NCBI GenBank assembly: GCA_022482545.1
Contig: JAKVOZ010000005.1
Coordinates: forward strand, 1-64,000
DNA from: Bacteroidales bacterium
GTDB lineage: Bacteria; Bacteroidota; Bacteroidia; Bacteroidales; P3
Direction: 5' to 3'
Length of the DNA: 64,000 nt
Below, piece after piece: positions 18,696 to 27,752 of this stretch. Both the position numbers and the translations under genes were made by a program. The notes under the pieces were generated by a model. The model made no database searches, was not told the DNA's origin, and was given only the letters and a program-made list of their open reading frames with translations. Each line of letters starts with the position of its first letter. Position 1 is the first letter of the stretch.

Positions 18696-20135
18696 TTAAT
18701 ATTTTAATACTTCTTCTTTATCATCAAAATGATGTTTCACATGATTAATCTCTTGATAATTTTCATGTCCTTTACCTGCTACTAAAACAATATCTCCTTT
18801 CTTTGCCAAAGAACAACCAAGACGTATTGCCTCATGTCTATCTACTAAACAATAATAATTATCATCTTTCTGTAATCCTTGTTTCATCTGGTTAATTATT
18901 TCCATAGGTTCTTCTGTTCTTGGATTATCTGAAGTTAAAATAAGAATATCAGATAACCTTTCTGCCAATTCGGCCATAATTGGTCTCTTACTTGTATCTC
19001 TATCACCTCCGCAACCAACAACAGTTATCACTTTACTTGAACCTTTAATGCTATTTATTGTCTTTAATACATTCTCTAACGCATCGGGAGTATGAGCATA
19101 ATCAATAATAGCAACTGCTCCATTTTTAAGATGATAACTCTCAAAACGACCATTTGCTGGATGAAGATTACTTATCTGTATTAATACATCTTCTTTTTTT
19201 AATCCACATAAAATGGCAACAGAATATATTGCTAAAAGATTATATGCGTTAAATCTACCAACAAGATGAGAGTATATTTCTTGATTATCAATGTCTAAAT
19301 GTAATCCATCAAAACAATCATCTATTATTTTAGCTTTAAAGTCTGCAATAGTATTCAAAGAATATTTATATTTCTTTGCTTTTGTATTACTAATCATAAC
19401 CTCTCCATTCTTATCATCAATATTAGTTAATGCAAAAGCAGTAGATGGTAAATCATCAAAAAATTTCTTCTTTGCTTTTATGTAATTCTCAAAAGTTTTA
19501 TGATAGTCTAAATGATCCAAAGTAATATTAGAAAAAACTGCCCCTGTAAATGTTAAACCTGCTATTCTATTTTGAACAACAGCATGAGAAGAAACTTCCA
19601 TAAAAGCATATTCACAACCTTTATCTACCATTTTTGATAACATATCATTGATTGCTATTGAATCCATTGTCGTTCTTTCGGTAGGATAAGTTTCATCTAA
19701 TATTTTATTTTCTATTGTTGATAACAATCCACAATGAAATCCTAAACATGTAAATAATCTATAAAGCAATGTAACTGTTGTTGTTTTACCATTAGTCCCT
19801 GTTATACCTATCAACTTAATATTTTTTGTTGGATTATTATAATAGTTACGAGCCAATATACCCAAAGCATAAGAAGAATCTTTTACTTTAATATATTCTA
19901 TGTCTTTTTTTTGTTCTTTCGGTAAAATCTCACAAACCACAACCTCTGCTCCTTTTTCAATAGCCTTGTCTATAAAAAGATGTCCGTCTGTTTGCTCTCC
20001 TTTTTCAGCAATAAACATATATCCTTTTTCTACCTTCCTGCTGTCAAACGTTAATCCATTAATATTTATATCTCCTTTATCGTTTATAATATCTATAAAT
20101 TTAACATCTTGTAATATATCATTTAGTTTCTTCAT
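18696..20135 (-). CDS. murE: UDP-MurNAc-tripeptide synthetase MurE (meso-diaminopimelate type)
   Basis: MurE adds the third residue of the stem peptide. The ATP site [11 protein letters not shown] is near residues 108-118, [12 protein letters not shown] carries the carbamylated Lys near residue 218, and [15 protein letters not shown] and [14 protein letters not shown] are present. The specificity motif is DNPR ([11 protein letters not shown] near residue 400), which indicates meso-diaminopimelate. Length is 479 residues. The start overlaps the ftsI stop (ATGA). Confidence 0.95.
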   Translation of the reverse strand: MKKLNDILQDVKFIDIINDKGDININGLTFDSRKVEKGYMFIAEKGEQTDGHLFIDKAIEKGAEVVVCEILPKEQKKDIEYIKVKDSSYALGILARNYYNNPTKNIKLIGITGTNGKTTTVTLLYRLFTCLGFHCGLLSTIENKILDETYPTERTTMDSIAINDMLSKMVDKGCEYAFMEVSSHAVVQNRIAGLTFTGAVFSNITLDHLDYHKTFENYIKAKKKFFDDLPSTAFALTNIDDKNGEVMISNTKAKKYKYSLNTIADFKAKIIDDCFDGLHLDIDNQEIYSHLVGRFNAYNLLAIYSVAILCGLKKEDVLIQISNLHPANGRFESYHLKNGAVAIIDYAHTPDALENVLKTINSIKGSSKVITVVGCGGDRDTSKRPIMAELAERLSDILILTSDNPRTEEPMEIINQMKQGLQKDDNYYCLVDRHEAIRLGCSLAKKGDIVLVAGKGHENYQEINHVKHHFDDKEEVLKY

Positions 20136-22582
20136 TTCTTTGTCGTTTTCTTATTTTTATTTTTAGTAGTATCTTTTTGTTTTGTAGAAGAAGTGTTTTT
20201 ATCCTTTTTAATATTTTTCTTCTTTTCAGTCTTTATTTCTTTTTTATTGTCAGTTTTAGATTTTTTCTCTTCGTTTTTTTGCTTTTTTCCTTCGTTTGCA
20301 ACAATTTTCTTATCGTCTTTTTTTGGCGTTGTTGAAAGTGATTGAACATTAACCTCATCTTGTTTTTTTATTGGCATAGATAATGTAAGAGTTATTGTTG
20401 TATTTGGTTTTATTTTTTGTCCTTGTTCTATGTTTTGACTCTCTACTCTTCCTCTACCAACAAACTTTACCTTAACTCCCATATTCTCTAACATATAAAT
20501 TGCATCTCTTAATGTTAATCCTTTAACATTTGGGATTACATTTGTCTCAATTTTTTGATTATAGTAATGAAAAACTTTATTATTATCTTTATTACACTTT
20601 ATCCAATTAGAAGTAAAATTAGGTAATTTAAATCCTAAATTCTTGCATAATAAAGTATAGTTAAGAGCATTACCATAAGATAGTACTGGATAATAAAAAT
20701 TATGAACTGTTTCTTTTGGACGATAAGATATACGTGTGCCAATAACTCTATCAGATAATTCCCTAAACACAGGTGCCGCCAAATCTCCTCCATGAGAGAA
20801 AGCTTTCTGTGGTTTACTGATAACTACTATACAACTATATTTTGGTTCTTCCGAAGGGAAGTATCCAACAAATGATGCTCTATGTTGCAATATTTGTTTT
20901 TTATCATCATAGCCTATTTCTGCTGTTCCTGTTTTCCCTGCTATTCCATACGCTGTACCTCTTAATCTCTTACCTGTTCCATACAAAATCACTCTTTTTA
21001 ACATGTCTTGTATTTGTAATAAAGTTTTTTGTTGGCACATTTTTTCTTTAATAACAACTGGTTCTATCTCTTTTTCAATAACGCCATCTCTTAATATAGC
21101 CTTTGCAAACAATGGTTTCATCATCTTTCCATTATTTGCTATACCATTATAAAAAGTAAGCATCTGTAACGGTGTCATCATTGAAACATATCCAAAACCC
21201 ATTCTCAAAACATCATCTATCTGTTTTGTTTTTCTTATTATTGGTTTTGGTTCGTATATATCTAAATCATATCCTATCCTATTAAAATTGAAGTATTCGC
21301 TTAAATCTTCTGACAACTTACCTCTACGAGAAGGGTCTTTAACATAAGCGTTATATACTTCCTGACTAACACCAACATTAGAAGAAATCTCTATTGCTCT
21401 ACGAAATGATACTAATCCATGGTCTAAATCTTTAACATCACGTATTGGTTTTGTTGCATGAGGATAATATTTTTTACCAGTAGGAACTAAATCAGATGTA
21501 TCAGCAAGTCCTTTATCCAACATCATCATAGCCGTTACTATCTTAAATGTTGAACCTGGTTCTAATAAATCACTAACACCTATATTCTCTCTCTCATAAT
21601 AACTACCATCTTTTTGTTTAGTGAAATTTGCTATTGCTTTAACATAACCAGTCTTTACTTCCATAAGAATAACTGTTCCACTTTCTGCATCATTACTATC
21701 CAAACATTTTAATAACGATTGCTCTGCTAATTCTTGCAAAGAAACATCTAATGTTGAGATTAAATCTAATCCATCTATTGCTTTTATTTCTTGATTATCA
21801 TCTATTGGAACCCATTGATTAGGATTTATTCTTCTTTCAAGTCTTCTACCATGTTTTCCTGCAAGATAATGACTATAAAAACCATCTATTCCATCAAAAC
21901 ATGTATCGCATCCATTAGCCGTAACGCTTATACCTATCGTTCTTCTTGCCATATCTCCATAAGGATAAATTCTCTTATATCTTTCTATAACTCTAACCGC
22001 CCCAACAAATGCTCCGACATATTTTGTAACTTTCTTGCCATTAATTTTTCTTGTTCGCGTTTTACCAAGAATAGGCATAGTTTTCATTCTATCTAATTGT
22101 TCTTCTGTTATATTCTTACCTATAAGAACGAACCTATTCTGTTTTTTTCTTTGACTATCAAAAAGTTTGCGATAATCATCTGCCGATTTACCAGAAGAAG
22201 AAAGTACATCTGATAATAAGAAACATAATTTACTGACATCTTTTCTATAAATACTATCTTCTATAACCCATTCTTTTGTTTTATTAATTGATCCTTTTTC
22301 TCTTATATTTCCTTTACCTAAATCAATATAGACATCATAATAAATAATATTTGTTGCCAACAATAATTTTTCATTATTATCTGGATCAATAGCATATATG
22401 TTACCTCTTATTGCTTTAACTGCTCTTAACTCAATATTTCTTTCTTTTGCTAAATCTTTCCAAAAACTCCTCTCTACTGTTTCTAAATAAACAACCTTAC
22501 CAATAATAATCAAAAATGGAATTATTATTAGCACGTAGATGATTGACATCCTTATCGTTATTTGTTTTGATTGTTTATCCAT
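20132..22582 (-). CDS. ftsI: Septal penicillin-binding protein FtsI with PASTA domain and Lys-rich tail
   Basis: This class B penicillin-binding protein is the septal transpeptidase. One membrane helix lies at residues 10-32. The active-site serine is S344 in STFK, SSN follows in EISSNVGVS, and KTG starts at K550. A PASTA domain (VIPNVKGLTLRDAIYMLE) lies at about residues 680-742. The last 70 or so residues are almost only Lys, Asp, Asn and Thr and must face the periplasm. Total length is 816 residues, longer than most Bacteroidota FtsI because of this basic tail. Transpeptidase motifs are complete. The stop overlaps murE and the start is 2 bases after ftsL. Confidence 0.94.
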   Translation of the reverse strand: MDKQSKQITIRMSIIYVLIIIPFLIIIGKVVYLETVERSFWKDLAKERNIELRAVKAIRGNIYAIDPDNNEKLLLATNIIYYDVYIDLGKGNIREKGSINKTKEWVIEDSIYRKDVSKLCFLLSDVLSSSGKSADDYRKLFDSQRKKQNRFVLIGKNITEEQLDRMKTMPILGKTRTRKINGKKVTKYVGAFVGAVRVIERYKRIYPYGDMARRTIGISVTANGCDTCFDGIDGFYSHYLAGKHGRRLERRINPNQWVPIDDNQEIKAIDGLDLISTLDVSLQELAEQSLLKCLDSNDAESGTVILMEVKTGYVKAIANFTKQKDGSYYERENIGVSDLLEPGSTFKIVTAMMMLDKGLADTSDLVPTGKKYYPHATKPIRDVKDLDHGLVSFRRAIEISSNVGVSQEVYNAYVKDPSRRGKLSEDLSEYFNFNRIGYDLDIYEPKPIIRKTKQIDDVLRMGFGYVSMMTPLQMLTFYNGIANNGKMMKPLFAKAILRDGVIEKEIEPVVIKEKMCQQKTLLQIQDMLKRVILYGTGKRLRGTAYGIAGKTGTAEIGYDDKKQILQHRASFVGYFPSEEPKYSCIVVISKPQKAFSHGGDLAAPVFRELSDRVIGTRISYRPKETVHNFYYPVLSYGNALNYTLLCKNLGFKLPNFTSNWIKCNKDNNKVFHYYNQKIETNVIPNVKGLTLRDAIYMLENMGVKVKFVGRGRVESQNIEQGQKIKPNTTITLTLSMPIKKQDEVNVQSLSTTPKKDDKKIVANEGKKQKNEEKKSKTDNKKEIKTEKKKNIKKDKNTSSTKQKDTTKNKNKKTTKK

Positions 22583-22584
22583 CT

Positions 22585-22926
22585 CTATTTTATTGAATCT
22601 TTTGTGATAATAATATCTTTTATTGGTTCCTTAGATATTTTAACACCTGTTTCTGTTATTTTACTCTCAATATTAATCATTCTTGTTGTTGATTGATATC
22701 TTGTTTTTACTCTCAATGAATGTTTTTGCAGTTCTTTATTTTCTTTTGATAATCTATCAATATCTCTTATTGTTTTTTCTATATTATACCTGCTTGCGAT
22801 ATAAACCACTAACAAAACAGTAATAATGATTATCACTTTCATATATTTTGAGAACTTTGCCCTAAGTAATATATCTCCGGACATTATTCCTTTAAATCCA
22901 TTATTATGTTTATTACCGTCTCTCAT
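22585..22926 (-). CDS. ftsL: FtsL-like divisome protein
   Basis: The 113-residue protein has one membrane helix (VIIIITVLLVVYIASRY, about residues 31-47). A coiled-coil follows (IRDIDRLSKENKELQKHSLRVKTR without a break). This architecture and its place between rsmH and ftsI identify it as the FtsL-like partner of the FtsW-FtsI complex. Sequence conservation in this family is low. It overlaps the rsmH stop codon by 4 bases. Confidence 0.8.
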   Translation of the reverse strand: MRDGNKHNNGFKGIMSGDILLRAKFSKYMKVIIIITVLLVVYIASRYNIEKTIRDIDRLSKENKELQKHSLRVKTRYQSTTRMINIESKITETGVKISKEPIKDIIITKDSIK

Positions 22927-23834
22927 ATTTTTTCACCTATTCTTAATTTAGCACTTCTTGCCCTGCTATTTCTTTCTAATTCATCATAAGAAGGAGTTAA
23001 TGGTTTTTTTGTGATAATCTTAAATGGTGTGCTTATATTTCCATAAAAATCCTTTTCTACTTTTCCTTCCACATTACCTGTTTTCAACACATTTTTAACT
23101 ACCCTATCTTCTAATGAGTGATACGATAAAACAACTAATCTTCCTCCATCAACAAGCAAATCAGAACATTGACTTAACATTTTTTTTAATGAATTATATT
23201 CATCATTTACTTCTATTCTTAATGCTTGAAAAACTTGGGCAAAAAATTTATTCTCTTTACCTTTTGGTGCTAAACAAGATATAATAGAGATAAATTCAGT
23301 TGTTGTATAAATAGGCTTCTTCTTAGTGTTAATAAATATTTTATCAGCCAACAAACCACTATTACTTAAATCTGCATAATCTTTAAAAATACGCTTCAAT
23401 TCATCTTTTGAATAAGAATTAATAACATCAGTTGCTGTAATAGGAAGATTTTGATTCATTCGTAAATCTAACATAGAATCTTTATTAAACGAAAACCCTC
23501 TCTCTTGAGAATCTATTTGATGAGAAGATAATCCTAAATCAGCAAAAATGCCATTAACTTTAAATACTCTAAAAAGTCTAAGGTTCTTAGTAACACAACA
23601 ATAGTCATCATTAATTAAAGTGAAACGATTATCATCAATAGTGTTTTTCAAAGCATCATCATCTTTATCAAAAGCATATAGTTGTCCTTTGCTGGAAAGT
23701 TTGCTTAAAATAGCTTTAGAATGCCCTCCTCCACCAAAAGTAAGATCAACATAAATACCGTCAGGGTCTATGTTCAATCCTTCAATACACTCTTGTAACA
23801 TTACTGGTATGTGATATACTACCTTATCATCCAT
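22923..23834 (-). CDS. rsmH: 16S rRNA (cytosine1402-N4)-methyltransferase RsmH
   Basis: RsmH methylates C1402 of 16S rRNA using S-adenosylmethionine. Motifs seen are HIPVMLQECIEGL, YVDLTFGGGGHSKAIL (the AdoMet site, near residues 28-43), ADLGLSSHQID, RGFSFNKDSMLDLRM, FQALRIEVNDE, and the late LSYHSLEDRVVK. Length is 303 residues. It lies 8 bases after mraZ at the head of the dcw cluster. Confidence 0.96.
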   Translation of the reverse strand: MDDKVVYHIPVMLQECIEGLNIDPDGIYVDLTFGGGGHSKAILSKLSSKGQLYAFDKDDDALKNTIDDNRFTLINDDYCCVTKNLRLFRVFKVNGIFADLGLSSHQIDSQERGFSFNKDSMLDLRMNQNLPITATDVINSYSKDELKRIFKDYADLSNSGLLADKIFINTKKKPIYTTTEFISIISCLAPKGKENKFFAQVFQALRIEVNDEYNSLKKMLSQCSDLLVDGGRLVVLSYHSLEDRVVKNVLKTGNVEGKVEKDFYGNISTPFKIITKKPLTPSYDELERNSRARSAKLRIGEKI

Positions 23835-23842
23835 TTTAGTTA

Positions 23843-24313
23843 TTAATCTACAACATCTTTATCTATTTGATTATTAGAAAGCAAATCTTCTGCTGCTTTT
23901 TCATAATCAAAATTATCATTATCTAATGATTTATATGTTGTAACATTCCAAATCTCCATAAACTTTCCACAAGCTACAACAACAATATCTTTATCTAACT
24001 TAGCATCTATTCTTTGCTCCGAAGGTATTAATATTCTATCAAAAGAATCTAATTCTGTGATATTAGCCTGAGTAAATCTCCTATAAAGTCTTTTCGCTTT
24101 GGAATCGTAAGGATTTAGTTTTTCTTGTAGTTCTTTTACCTCGCTCTGAAAAGATGCATAAGTAAATAGTTCAAGACACGGATTATAGATAGAGTTTCTT
24201 ACTACAAAACGATTGTCTTCGGAAGATGGAAGTTGCTTTTTTAATGCTACTGGCAACTTAAACCTTCCGTTACTATCTATTTTACAATATTCTACTCCTA
24301 CAATTAACGACAT
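23843..24313 (-). CDS. mraZ: Transcriptional regulator MraZ
   Basis: MraZ is a double AbrB-like protein that binds DNA upstream of its own gene and controls the dcw cluster. The first half has CKIDSNGRFKLPVALKKQL, and the second half SFDRILIPSEQRIDAKLDKD. The repeated D-x-x-GR-x-x-x-P pattern is the family mark, although the second copy is diverged. Length is 156 residues. It is the first gene of the cluster. Ten-base-spaced TGG repeats upstream (24356-24409) are candidates for its binding sites. Confidence 0.92.
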   Translation of the reverse strand: MSLIVGVEYCKIDSNGRFKLPVALKKQLPSSEDNRFVVRNSIYNPCLELFTYASFQSEVKELQEKLNPYDSKAKRLYRRFTQANITELDSFDRILIPSEQRIDAKLDKDIVVVACGKFMEIWNVTTYKSLDNDNFDYEKAAEDLLSNNQIDKDVVD

Positions 24314-24355
24314 CTTTATACTATTTTTTCAGTTTGTAAAATTACTACATTTTTT

Positions 24356-24409
24356 CCAAAAAAATCCAATTGTTAATAACTTTTTTACTTTTTTTACCAA
24401 AAATTACCA
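24356..24409 (-). promoter_or_regulatory. Candidate MraZ-box repeats upstream of mraZ
   Basis: On the minus strand TGGTA occurs twice exactly ten bases apart (complement of CCA at 24397 and 24407). TTGGA occurs twice ten bases apart (CCA at 24356 and 24366). Characterised MraZ operators are short boxes repeated with a ten-base period before mraZ, so this fits, but binding here is inferred. A TAATTTTA sequence at 24337-24344 may be the -7 element. Confidence 0.4.
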
Positions 24410-24484
24410 TTTTAATACTGCGTTTTACGTTTATTTTCTTAAAAAGTTACACTCACAATTATGCAAATGCTTATAAAATTTTAT

Positions 24485-24492
24485 TACTTTTG
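24485..24492 (+). promoter_or_regulatory. -7 promoter element of apbE
   Basis: TACTTTTG fits TAnnTTTG and lies 22 bases before the ATG at 24515. No clear -33 element. Confidence 0.5.
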
Positions 24493-24514
24493 CAAAAAGA
24501 AATTTATTAAAAAG

Positions 24515-25555
24515 ATGTTTATTAAAAAACTATTAATTAAAAAGCCTTTAAGACTATTGGCAATCATAACACCATTATTAATTTTATGCTTCTTTTCTTG
24601 CTCAAAGAAAAATGCAAATGATTTATCTCGTTATACTTTTGACGGAATAATTCAAGGTTCTTATTATCATATTGTTGTTTATACCAATGATACCAATAAT
24701 TTAAAAAAAGGTTTTGATAGCATATTTTCTGCCATTGATAAGTCTGTCTCTCTTTGGGATAGTAATTCTACAATAAGCAAAGTGAATAGAAATGAGAACT
24801 GCACTCTTGATAAAATATTTATTGATAATTTCAATGCTTCTCAAAATATGTCTAAATTAACTGACGGTTGTTTTGATATAACTGTTGGTAAACTTGTTAA
24901 GGAATATGGTTTTATAACACAAAAAAGAGATAAACTTTCTGATAAACAAATAGACTCTTTACTTGCTTTTGTTGGTTACAATAACATAAGAATAGAAGGG
25001 AAAAAGATAATAAAAAAATATCCTCAAACACAGATAGATTTCAATGCTATTGCACAAGGATATACCACAGATTGTATAAGCAATTATTTAATAAATAAAG
25101 GAATAAAAAGTTTTATTGTTGATGTTGGAGGTGAGGTCTATGCAAAAGGATTAAAACCGAATAATGAAAAGTGGAATGTTGCAATAGAAAAACCAAGTGA
25201 AAATGCTACAAGTGAAAGAGAATATAATTGTTTTATTGCTTTAAAAGATAAATCCATTGTTACAAGTGGCAGTTATCGTAAGTTTTATGTAGAAAACGGT
25301 GTTAAATATTCTCATACTATTGATCCAAAAACAGGTCGCCCTGTTAGACATAGTCTTTTAAGTGTTTCTGTTATCGCTAACACAAGTACTATTGCAGATG
25401 GTTTAGCAACATCATTTATGGTCATGGGATTAGATAAAGCAAAAACATTTTTATCTATTCATAAAGAATATGATGCTTATTTCATTTATTGTGATAAAGA
25501 CGGTAAGATGAAAACATATTGCACAAAAGGTTTTATCCCCTACATTCAAAAATAA
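24515..25555 (+). CDS. apbE: FAD:protein FMN transferase, ApbE-family lipoprotein
   Basis: ApbE attaches FMN to Thr or Ser of exported or membrane flavoproteins such as the NQR and RNF subunits. The start chosen at 24515 follows the promoter and gives a lipoprotein signal peptide (hydrophobic stretch ending LILCFFSCSKK); an upstream in-frame ATG at 24461 lies before the promoter. The FAD and metal-binding motifs DFNAIAQGYTTD, FIVDVGGEVYAKG, VTSGSYRKFY and HTIDPKTGRPV are present. The length of about 346 residues is normal. It is divergent from mraZ. Confidence 0.92.
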   Translation: MFIKKLLIKKPLRLLAIITPLLILCFFSCSKKNANDLSRYTFDGIIQGSYYHIVVYTNDTNNLKKGFDSIFSAIDKSVSLWDSNSTISKVNRNENCTLDKIFIDNFNASQNMSKLTDGCFDITVGKLVKEYGFITQKRDKLSDKQIDSLLAFVGYNNIRIEGKKIIKKYPQTQIDFNAIAQGYTTDCISNYLINKGIKSFIVDVGGEVYAKGLKPNNEKWNVAIEKPSENATSEREYNCFIALKDKSIVTSGSYRKFYVENGVKYSHTIDPKTGRPVRHSLLSVSVIANTSTIADGLATSFMVMGLDKAKTFLSIHKEYDAYFIYCDKDGKMKTYCTKGFIPYIQK

Positions 25556-25610
25556 ATGAATAAATGATATAATATCTATCGTTAATTAATAGGAAGATTT
25601 TAATGACTAT

Positions 25611-27041
25611 ATGATGTTTAAAGATATTATTCTTAATAAAATAGGTTTTACTTTAACACAAGACCAAGAACGACTTGTTGATATTCTATCGTATTTTGTT
25701 TTTGATGATAAATATAAAATTTTTCTGCTTAAAGGTTATGCTGGAACAGGCAAGACAACCATTATGGCTGGATTAGTTAAAACTCTTCCTTCTTTCAACA
25801 TCAATTCTGTTCTTCTTGCTCCAACAGGACGTGCCGCCAAAGTGCTTTCTTTATATTCTAACAAGAATGCAACAACTATTCATAAAAGAATATATTTCTC
25901 TCATCATGAAGAATCAAGTACTGACAACAATCCTTTTGGTTTTTCTTTTAAACTTAAAGATAACAAAAGTAAAAACACTATATTCATTGTTGATGAATCT
26001 TCTATGATTGGACTAAACCAAGACTCTATGTTTAATGGGCATAATCTTCTTGATGACCTTATTGCTTATGTTTTTCAAGCAAAAGATTGTAAAATTATTT
26101 TCATTGGAGATACAGCGCAATTGCCACCTGTCAAAGATGATATAAGTCCTGCTCTTGATGAAAATTATATTGACAGACATTTTGATTATAATTGTTTAAA
26201 TTATCAACTAACAGAAGTTGTGCGTCAGGCATTAAATTCAAACATTCTTCGTAATGCTTCTAATATAAGGTTTAGAATTTATAAACAAAACTTTTCTTTA
26301 CCTATCTTTAAGGTAAAAGATTCTAATAGTGATGTTGTTAGAATAAATGGAGAAGAATTTGAACAAAACCTAAGACAAGCATACAAAGAATTTGGAGAAG
26401 ATGAAACTATTGTTATTTGTCGTAGTAATAAGATGGCAAACATAATTAACAATAGAATAAGATATAATATACTTGACAAAGAGAATCAATTAGATAGTGG
26501 CGATAATCTTATGGCAGTAAAAAATAATTATTTCTGGTTAGATTCCTCATCAAAAGAAGGATTTATTGCTAATGGCGATATATTAAAAATAAAACGTATT
26601 CTTGGCTATAAAGATATATATGATTTACATTTTGCTGATGTTATTGTTTGTTTTACTGACTATGATGATAATCAAGAGATAGAGATAACTATTCTTTTAG
26701 ATAGTCTTTCTATAGACAAAGCCTCTATGGATAGTGGCAGTGAAACAGATTTATATCATAAAATTTTTAAACACTACTATGATTTATATCCAAACAAAAC
26801 ACAAGCGAAGAAGAATACCTTTAATGATAAATATTTCAATGCCGTACAAGTTAAGTTTGCTTCTTGCTTAACTTGTCATAAATCACAAGGCGGTGATTGG
26901 GACTGTGTATTTGTTTTTCAAAGTTTTTTCTCTAACGAAATGCTTAATAAAGAATATTTTCGTTGGTTATACACAGCAGTAACAAGAGCAAAAAAACAAC
27001 TTTTTCTTGTTAATTTTTCCGATGATTTTTTCCAAGAATAA
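25611..27041 (+). CDS. RecD-like superfamily 1 helicase/ATPase
   Basis: The 476-residue protein has Walker A GYAGTGKTTI near residues 46-55, Walker B IFIVDESSMI near residue 126, motif III FIGDTAQLPPV near residue 165, TCHKSQGGDWDCVFV near residue 420, and YTAVTRAKKQLFLV near the end. These are the motifs of the RecD/TraA/Dda group of DNA helicases. No RecBCD partner genes lie nearby, and the N-terminal extension of RecD2 is missing. It probably acts in DNA repair or recombination, but the exact role is not clear from the context. It follows apbE by 55 bases. Confidence 0.85.
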   Translation: MMFKDIILNKIGFTLTQDQERLVDILSYFVFDDKYKIFLLKGYAGTGKTTIMAGLVKTLPSFNINSVLLAPTGRAAKVLSLYSNKNATTIHKRIYFSHHEESSTDNNPFGFSFKLKDNKSKNTIFIVDESSMIGLNQDSMFNGHNLLDDLIAYVFQAKDCKIIFIGDTAQLPPVKDDISPALDENYIDRHFDYNCLNYQLTEVVRQALNSNILRNASNIRFRIYKQNFSLPIFKVKDSNSDVVRINGEEFEQNLRQAYKEFGEDETIVICRSNKMANIINNRIRYNILDKENQLDSGDNLMAVKNNYFWLDSSSKEGFIANGDILKIKRILGYKDIYDLHFADVIVCFTDYDDNQEIEITILLDSLSIDKASMDSGSETDLYHKIFKHYYDLYPNKTQAKKNTFNDKYFNAVQVKFASCLTCHKSQGGDWDCVFVFQSFFSNEMLNKEYFRWLYTAVTRAKKQLFLVNFSDDFFQE

Positions 27042-27052
27042 ATTTATTTCTA

Positions 27053-27060
27053 TACATTTG
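27053..27060 (+). promoter_or_regulatory. -7 promoter element of the TonB-domain protein gene
   Basis: TACATTTG lies 30 bases before the start codon at 27091. It fits TAnnTTTG. Confidence 0.5.
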
Positions 27061-27090
27061 CAAAATTAATCATTAAAAAATGAAAACATT

Positions 27091-27591
27091 ATGAAAAGAT
27101 TTAGTTTATTATCCGTATTTGTGTTGATAGGTGCTTTGTTTATTTGCAATGTGTCTTTCTCTCAAACAAAGTCTTCAACAAAGAACACGTCTAAAACCAA
27201 GACAACAAAAACCATTAAAAAGAAACACTCAAATAAAAAGAAGAAAAATGATGATAATGTAATTTTGATTAACTATTATGAAGAAAGTGCTTCATTTCCT
27301 GGTGGTATTGATTCATTAAACAAATTTATTGAAACCAACTTGCAATATCCAGAACAAGCACGTCAAAGCTCTGTTCAAGGAAGAGTTTATTTAACATTTA
27401 CTGTTGAAAAAGACGGCTCCTTAACAGATATTAAAGTAATAAGAGATATAGGTAGTGGTTGTGGCGAAGAAGCTATAAGAATTATAAAGATGATGCCTAA
27501 ATGGATTCCAGCAAAACAAAGTGGCAAAATTGTAAGACAACAATTTAATCTACCTATAAAATTCATTTTAGGTTACAACACAAAACAATAG
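27091..27591 (+). CDS. Periplasmic TonB C-terminal domain protein
   Basis: The 166-residue protein has a signal peptide (MKRFSLLSVFVLIGALF..VSFSQ), a Lys/Thr-rich linker, then a TonB C-terminal domain. That domain has FPGGIDSLNKFIETNLQYP, the ARQSSVQGRVYLTFTVEKDG strand and EEAIRIIKMMPKWIPAK. The pattern P-E-x-A-x-x-x-x-x-x-G-x-V is the core of the domain. Because the N-terminal segment ends in a likely cleavage site, it may be a free periplasmic protein rather than an anchored energy transducer. No ExbB or ExbD genes lie nearby. Confidence 0.85.
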   Translation: MKRFSLLSVFVLIGALFICNVSFSQTKSSTKNTSKTKTTKTIKKKHSNKKKKNDDNVILINYYEESASFPGGIDSLNKFIETNLQYPEQARQSSVQGRVYLTFTVEKDGSLTDIKVIRDIGSGCGEEAIRIIKMMPKWIPAKQSGKIVRQQFNLPIKFILGYNTKQ

Positions 27592-27651
27592 AAAAATATT
27601 TCTTCGTTTTATTGAAATATAATAAAGAGATAAAAAAATATTTCTTCGTTT
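27592..27651. repeat. Two copies of a CTTCGTTT-containing intergenic motif
   Basis: AAAAATATTTCTTCGTTT occurs at 27592-27609 and exactly again at 27634-27651, just after the TonB-domain gene. Similar words occur near 9071, 49215, 55375 and 58164. Confidence 0.6.
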
Positions 27652-27752
27652 CGGTAAAATAGAATAAGAAAATAATTTATTAGAATAAAAAGATGGCAAA
27701 ATAGTTGTTATTGCGTCAATTTTATTGTTAATAAATATTCACTTAATGTTTT

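Noticed and set aside
25816-26007. Small open frame inside the helicase gene
   Set aside because: Overlaps a well-supported gene in another frame and shows no domain.
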